Below, piece by piece: positions 60,330 to 64,000 of a stretch of 64,000 bases of DNA. Below the pieces are notes generated by a model. It made no database searches. It was not told where the DNA came from and saw only the letters and a program-made list of their open reading frames with translations. Both the position numbers and the translations under genes were made by a program. Where the stretch lies: assembly GCA_965240325.2 (NCBI GenBank), contig OZ251237.1, positions 1,364,001 through 1,428,000 on the forward strand. The letters run 5' to 3'. This DNA comes from Rebecca billardiae RCC1528 (lineage: Eukaryota > Haptophyta). Each line of letters opens with the position of its first letter. Position 1 is the first letter of the stretch.

Positions 60330-62188
60330 ATGTCGTCCGGTAAGCTCAGGTTCCTCACGCTGGTGAAGCCCGTGCTGTGCGTGCTTCCGGAGGTCTCGCA
60401 GCCGGAGCGCAAGATCCCGTTCAAGTGCGCGCCCGTCCGCACCGGGCTGGCGCGCAGCCGGCCGTGCGGCAGTCGGCCGCTGACAGCGCGGGCACCGTGC
60501 GCACGCGCTGCGCACACTGCGCAGGGAGAAGATCCTGTGGACGTCGATCACGCTTTTCATCTTCCTGGTGTGCTGCCAGATCCCTCTCTATGGCATCAAG
60601 ACGAACAAGAGCTCCGACCCCTTCTACTGGATGCGCGTCATCCTCGCGTCGAACCGCGGCACGCTCATGGAGCTCGGCATCTCGCCGATCGTGACGTCGT
60701 CGCTGGTGATGCAGCTGCTCGCGGGCTCGAAGATCATCGACGTGGATCAGAGCATCAAGGAGGACCGCGCGCTCTTCTCCGGCGCGCAGAAGCTCTTCGG
60801 CATGCTCATCACGATCGGCGAGGCCGTCGCGTACGTCATCTCGGGCATGTACGGCGACGTGCGCGAGCTGGGCGCGGGCAACGCGATCCTGATCATCATC
60901 CAGCTGTTCGTCGCCGGCGTGATCGTGATCATCCTGGACGAGCTGCTGCAGAAGGGCTACGGCCTGGGCTCGGGCATCTCGCTCTTCATCGCCACCAACA
61001 TCTGCGAGACGATTGTGTGGAAGTCGCTCTCGCCGACGACCATCAACACCGGCCGCGGCACCGAGTTCGAGGGCGCGGTGATCGCGCTGTTCCACCTGCT
61101 GATCACGCGCAACGACAAGATCCGCGCGCTCAAGGAGGCCTTCTACCGCCAGAACCTGCCCAACCTCACCAACCTGCTCGCCACCGTCCTCGTCTTCCTC
61201 TTTGTGATCTACTTCCAGGGCTTCCGCGTCGACCTGCCCGTCAAGTACCGCTCGCAGCGCGGCATGCAGGGCACGTACCCGATCAAGCTCTTCTACACGT
61301 CGAACATGCCGATCATCCTGCAGACGGCGCTTGTGTCGAACCTCTACTTCCTCTCGCAGCTGCTCTTCAAGCGCTACCCCGGCAACTTCATCGTGCGGCT
61401 GATTGGCGTGTGGCAGGATGGCGAGGGCGGCCCGCAGACCTCGAGCCCCGTCGCGGGGCTCGCCTACTACATCTCGCCGCCGAACAACCTCACCGAGGTG
61501 ACGGACGACCCGCTGCACGCCATCATCTACTTCACATTCATCCTCGTCTCATGCGCTCTCTTCTCCAAGACGTGGATCGAGGTGAGCCCCCGCGCCCCCT
61601 CCTCCCCGGCCCAGCGCGGCGCGGCGCGCGCGCGCGGGCGCTCGGCTGATGCGGATGTGGTGGCCGGTGCCTGCGCGCCGCGGCCGCGCAGGTTTCGGGC
61701 TCGTCCGCCAAGGACGTGGCGAAGCAGCTGCGCGACCAGAACATGGTCATGAAGGTGCGCGCGCGAGCGTGACACCGCCGCTCGCCTCGCCGATCGCTCA
61801 CGGGGCGATGAGTGCCAACCACAAACCATAACTCTTGACACACGCATGAGAACAGCTGTATCGTTACGAGCCCTGCTCGGCCAGTGCCAGCGGGCCCGGG
61901 GGCTCGGCGCGCGCGTGACTGTGCGCTGACGGCTCCCACCCCCGGCCCTCCGTTTGGCGCGCGCAGGGCCACCGCGACTCCTCCCTTGCGCACGAGCTCA
62001 ACCGCTACATCCCAACCGCGGCAGCATTCGGCGGCATGTGCATTGGCGCGCTGACAGTCGTCGCCGACTTCATGGGAGCGATTGGCTCGGGCACGGGCAT
62101 CTTGCTGGCGGTGACGACCATCTACCAGTACTTTGAGACTTTCGTGAAGGAGGGTGGCACGGACAGCGCGATGTCCGTCTTCTTCTAA
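60330..62188 (+). CDS. SEC61A: Sec61 alpha, ER protein-translocation channel
   Basis: This is the pore subunit of the ER translocon. There are four exons: 60330-60424, 60525-61581, 61692-61754 and 61967-62188. All introns are GT-AG. The spliced product is 478 aa, the usual length. Exon 1 starts [20 protein letters not shown] and ends KIPF with a split Lys codon; exon 2 resumes [20 protein letters not shown]. Conserved blocks include [57 protein letters not shown] and [17 protein letters not shown]. The 21-residue exon 3 reads [20 protein letters not shown]. Exon 4 has [20 protein letters not shown] and [20 protein letters not shown]. The small exon 3 is in another frame from exon 2 and is easily missed by ORF calling. 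Confidence 0.96.
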
Positions 62189-64000
62189 GCACGGACCCGT
62201 GCCACCGACGCGCAGCAAGATGCGCGACTTTCCGCCGCGTGCACAACTGGATAAAGGACACTAGTGGGCAGTGCTGCCGAAGGGCAGACCGCGTGTCCGA
62301 CTCGGCTAGTCGCGGCGTCTCACCGTCTGCGATAGCGGATATGGTCGGTGATTGTCCGAGCTGTGACAGCGGCTGGTCACGTGGCGCTGGCATCGTCGGC
62401 TGATGATGGCGGCCGACTACTGTCAGCCAGCCCTCGTCGTAGTCGTGTCATACTTTTCTGCACTGTAAATAATAAATATATATATATACTATTAATTAAT
62501 ATTGGCTTCGGACCGCTACAAGTATATTTATAATTATATATATTAACGCGACGTGGTATGCAACGGGCAGGCGTCAGAGTCAGCAAGCTGTAGCGGCAGA
62601 TCGAGCAGCAGAGACAAACACCAGGATGGCAGCGCTCCTCGCCGTCGTCCCCCCCCCCTCGTAGTCGCCCATCGACAGGTTGCACGGAAAAATGACCGCC
62701 CGCGACTGACAGATGTTACATTCCCAGTGGACGCGACCTGTCCACCCGTCTTTCGGTACATGGCGCCGTCGCCGTGCGCCCGGAAGCGGCGCGCGCTCTC
62801 GCGCGCTGCACGATGCCCGCTGTTGCGGGTGCAGCGCGCCACTCCGCGCCTCGATCGGCCTCTTCCTGCTTGAGTAGCATGTACCGAAAGTCAACCACCC
62901 TTGAGCTCCAATCGCGACATCGCGCAGCCGCGCGGCACGTTCGCGCGGCATCTGAGTCACAGAGGGCAGCAGAGCAGGCCGTCTCAGCCTGGAAGAGTCC
63001 CAGGCCCGGTGTGAAGAGGCGTAGCAATGCAAGGTGGATACGTGCCGTGCACGTCGCAGTCTGGCCGCACACGACGTTCGCAGCCTACGACTCGCGCGTG
63101 CGTGCTTGCGCTCGGCCACGTCCATTCATCAGCCGTGCGTGTATTGGATGGAGCGCGCGCGCGACTGGTCTTGCACATCACGTTGCGCAGCAACAGTCGC
63201 GGGAAGAGACACGCGACACTCATAGTATGCGACAACCTTGCAATGTTCATCCAGCGCGTGTTGGTGAGGGTCGAAAAGCTGGCGGCGGCTACCTCTCAAC
63301 CGCTCGGTTGCACTTGATGGTGCGCATGCGCGCCGGCCGGAGCGCTGAAGTGTCAGAGTCGTGGCATGCTCGAGGCTCTTGGATGAGGAGACGGCCGCTA
63401 CGCAGTCTATCTATGTCGTCAGCATGAAGAACGGCATCCACGCACGACGCCTCGCGAACGCACACCTGCTTCCGCGCTGTGACACGCATCGACAAGAACC
63501 GCTCAGCAGGCTGACGAGGCACCACGCCTCACTCACGCCCAAGAACAGCAGGGCGAGTGCTAAGAAGCGGGCGAAGGAAGCTGTCGCTCGCTGCGGCAAG
63601 GACGCTCTCACTGTATAAATGCCGTTGAGCCCTACATAGCCTTCTTTGTCTCGCGTGAGCTCAGCATCAAGGGTGAGGCGTGAGGTGTTGCGCAGACGGT
63701 CGCACAGGCTCACGTAGACAGCTCGATGGTGATGATCGAGAGCTTCTATCAAGTGTTCAGATGCAGAGCGCGTGCGTACACCGAGCAGGAGCTGACGACC
63801 TACATGGTATCTATGCCACGCGTGGATCTCCCCGCCGGCCCACAAGTCGCTGACGACTTATTGTCGAACTCGACGAATGCTCGCGCGCGGCATTGCGGGC
63901 GAAGGCTGCACTCGGGCGACGAGCTCGGTCCGATCATGATGGTTTGCCATACTGCGCGTGGTGACGGGCGTTGGGCTCGAGACGGATGGCGCGGGCGGTG
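62189..64000. other. Intergenic and low-confidence open frames
   Basis: Apart from repeat copy C I support no gene. On the minus strand, about 63411-63845 has an open frame with a protein-like middle (HLIEALDHHHRAVYVSLCDR, ELTRDKEGYVGLNGIYT) that could be part of an exon reaching beyond the window. A TATAAA-like element lies near 63614. Runs of C at about 62650-62658 may be a sequencing weak point. Confidence 0.4.
62540..62672 (+). repeat. Dispersed repeat, copy C
   Basis: Same orientation and sequence core as copy A at 25350, ending in the complement of the ATGGGCGACTACGAGG edge seen in copy B. An AT-rich, TATATA-containing stretch lies just before it (62465-62545), as in copy A. Confidence 0.75.

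Noticed and set aside
58456-60366. 636-codon plus-strand frame opposite the second methyltransferase
   Set aside because: The minus strand encodes a full methyltransferase; this frame is Arg/Val/His-rich antisense.

Overview
The window is GC-rich nuclear DNA from a eukaryote. Genes lie on both strands. Several are split by short GT-AG introns of about 100-280 bp made of GC/CG-rich simple sequence. Typical eukaryotic genes include Sec61 alpha, a mitochondrial ADP/ATP carrier, ATP12, mS37 and VLRF1/Vms1. A protein with a signal sequence followed by a twin-arginine thylakoid-lumen signal points to a photosynthetic alga with a secondary plastid. A haptophyte-like or similar GC-rich marine alga is my best guess; the sequence does not fix the species.

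Layout. 1-6.75 kb is repeat territory: a 1.1-kb dispersed repeat, a near-perfect 349-bp inverted repeat, a Mutator-like fold-back element with 10-bp target duplications, and paired short motifs. 6.75-8.86 kb is a DUR3-type urea symporter. 9.76-13.0 kb is an alanine/arginine-rich coiled-coil protein, divergent from a CLC chloride channel/exchanger (13.3-17.5 kb). 17.75-29.0 kb is the most notable part: six adjacent intronless genes that look like an algal mycosporine-like amino acid (MAA) or gadusol sunscreen cluster. 29.3-30.0 kb is an AT-richer island. 30.2-35.2 kb has an atypical CMGC kinase, an unknown two-exon gene and a broken STAND NTPase. 35.7-38.5 kb is repeats. 38.6-52.2 kb holds a double-BTB protein with an adjacent TA-flanked MITE, a lumenal protein, an EsV-1-7 repeat protein, a GT90-type glycosyltransferase, an SMP-like protein, VLRF1 and a LETM1-like protein. 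52-54.4 kb is repeats. 54.4-62.2 kb holds mS37, ATP12, the ADP/ATP carrier, a second O-methyltransferase and Sec61 alpha. 62.2-64 kb is repeats and low-confidence open frames.

The cluster. MysA-, MysB-, MysC- and MysD-type enzymes are all present: a sugar-phosphate cyclase, an O-methyltransferase, an ATP-grasp ligase and a D-Ala-D-Ala ligase homologue. From what is known of these families, they would convert sedoheptulose 7-phosphate through 4-deoxygadusol and mycosporine-glycine to a disubstituted MAA. Three extra activities are new to this arrangement: an SDR oxidoreductase fused to the O-methyltransferase, an extended-SDR (dihydroflavonol-reductase-like) enzyme, and an MFS transporter fused to a TauD-type Fe(II)/2-oxoglutarate oxygenase. 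Two divergent promoter pairs (cyclase with methyltransferase-SDR, ATP-grasp with ligase) suggest co-regulation.

All identifications come from reading the translated sequence and remembered family motifs; no database search was run. Introns were placed by GT-AG sites that restore frame and family alignment.
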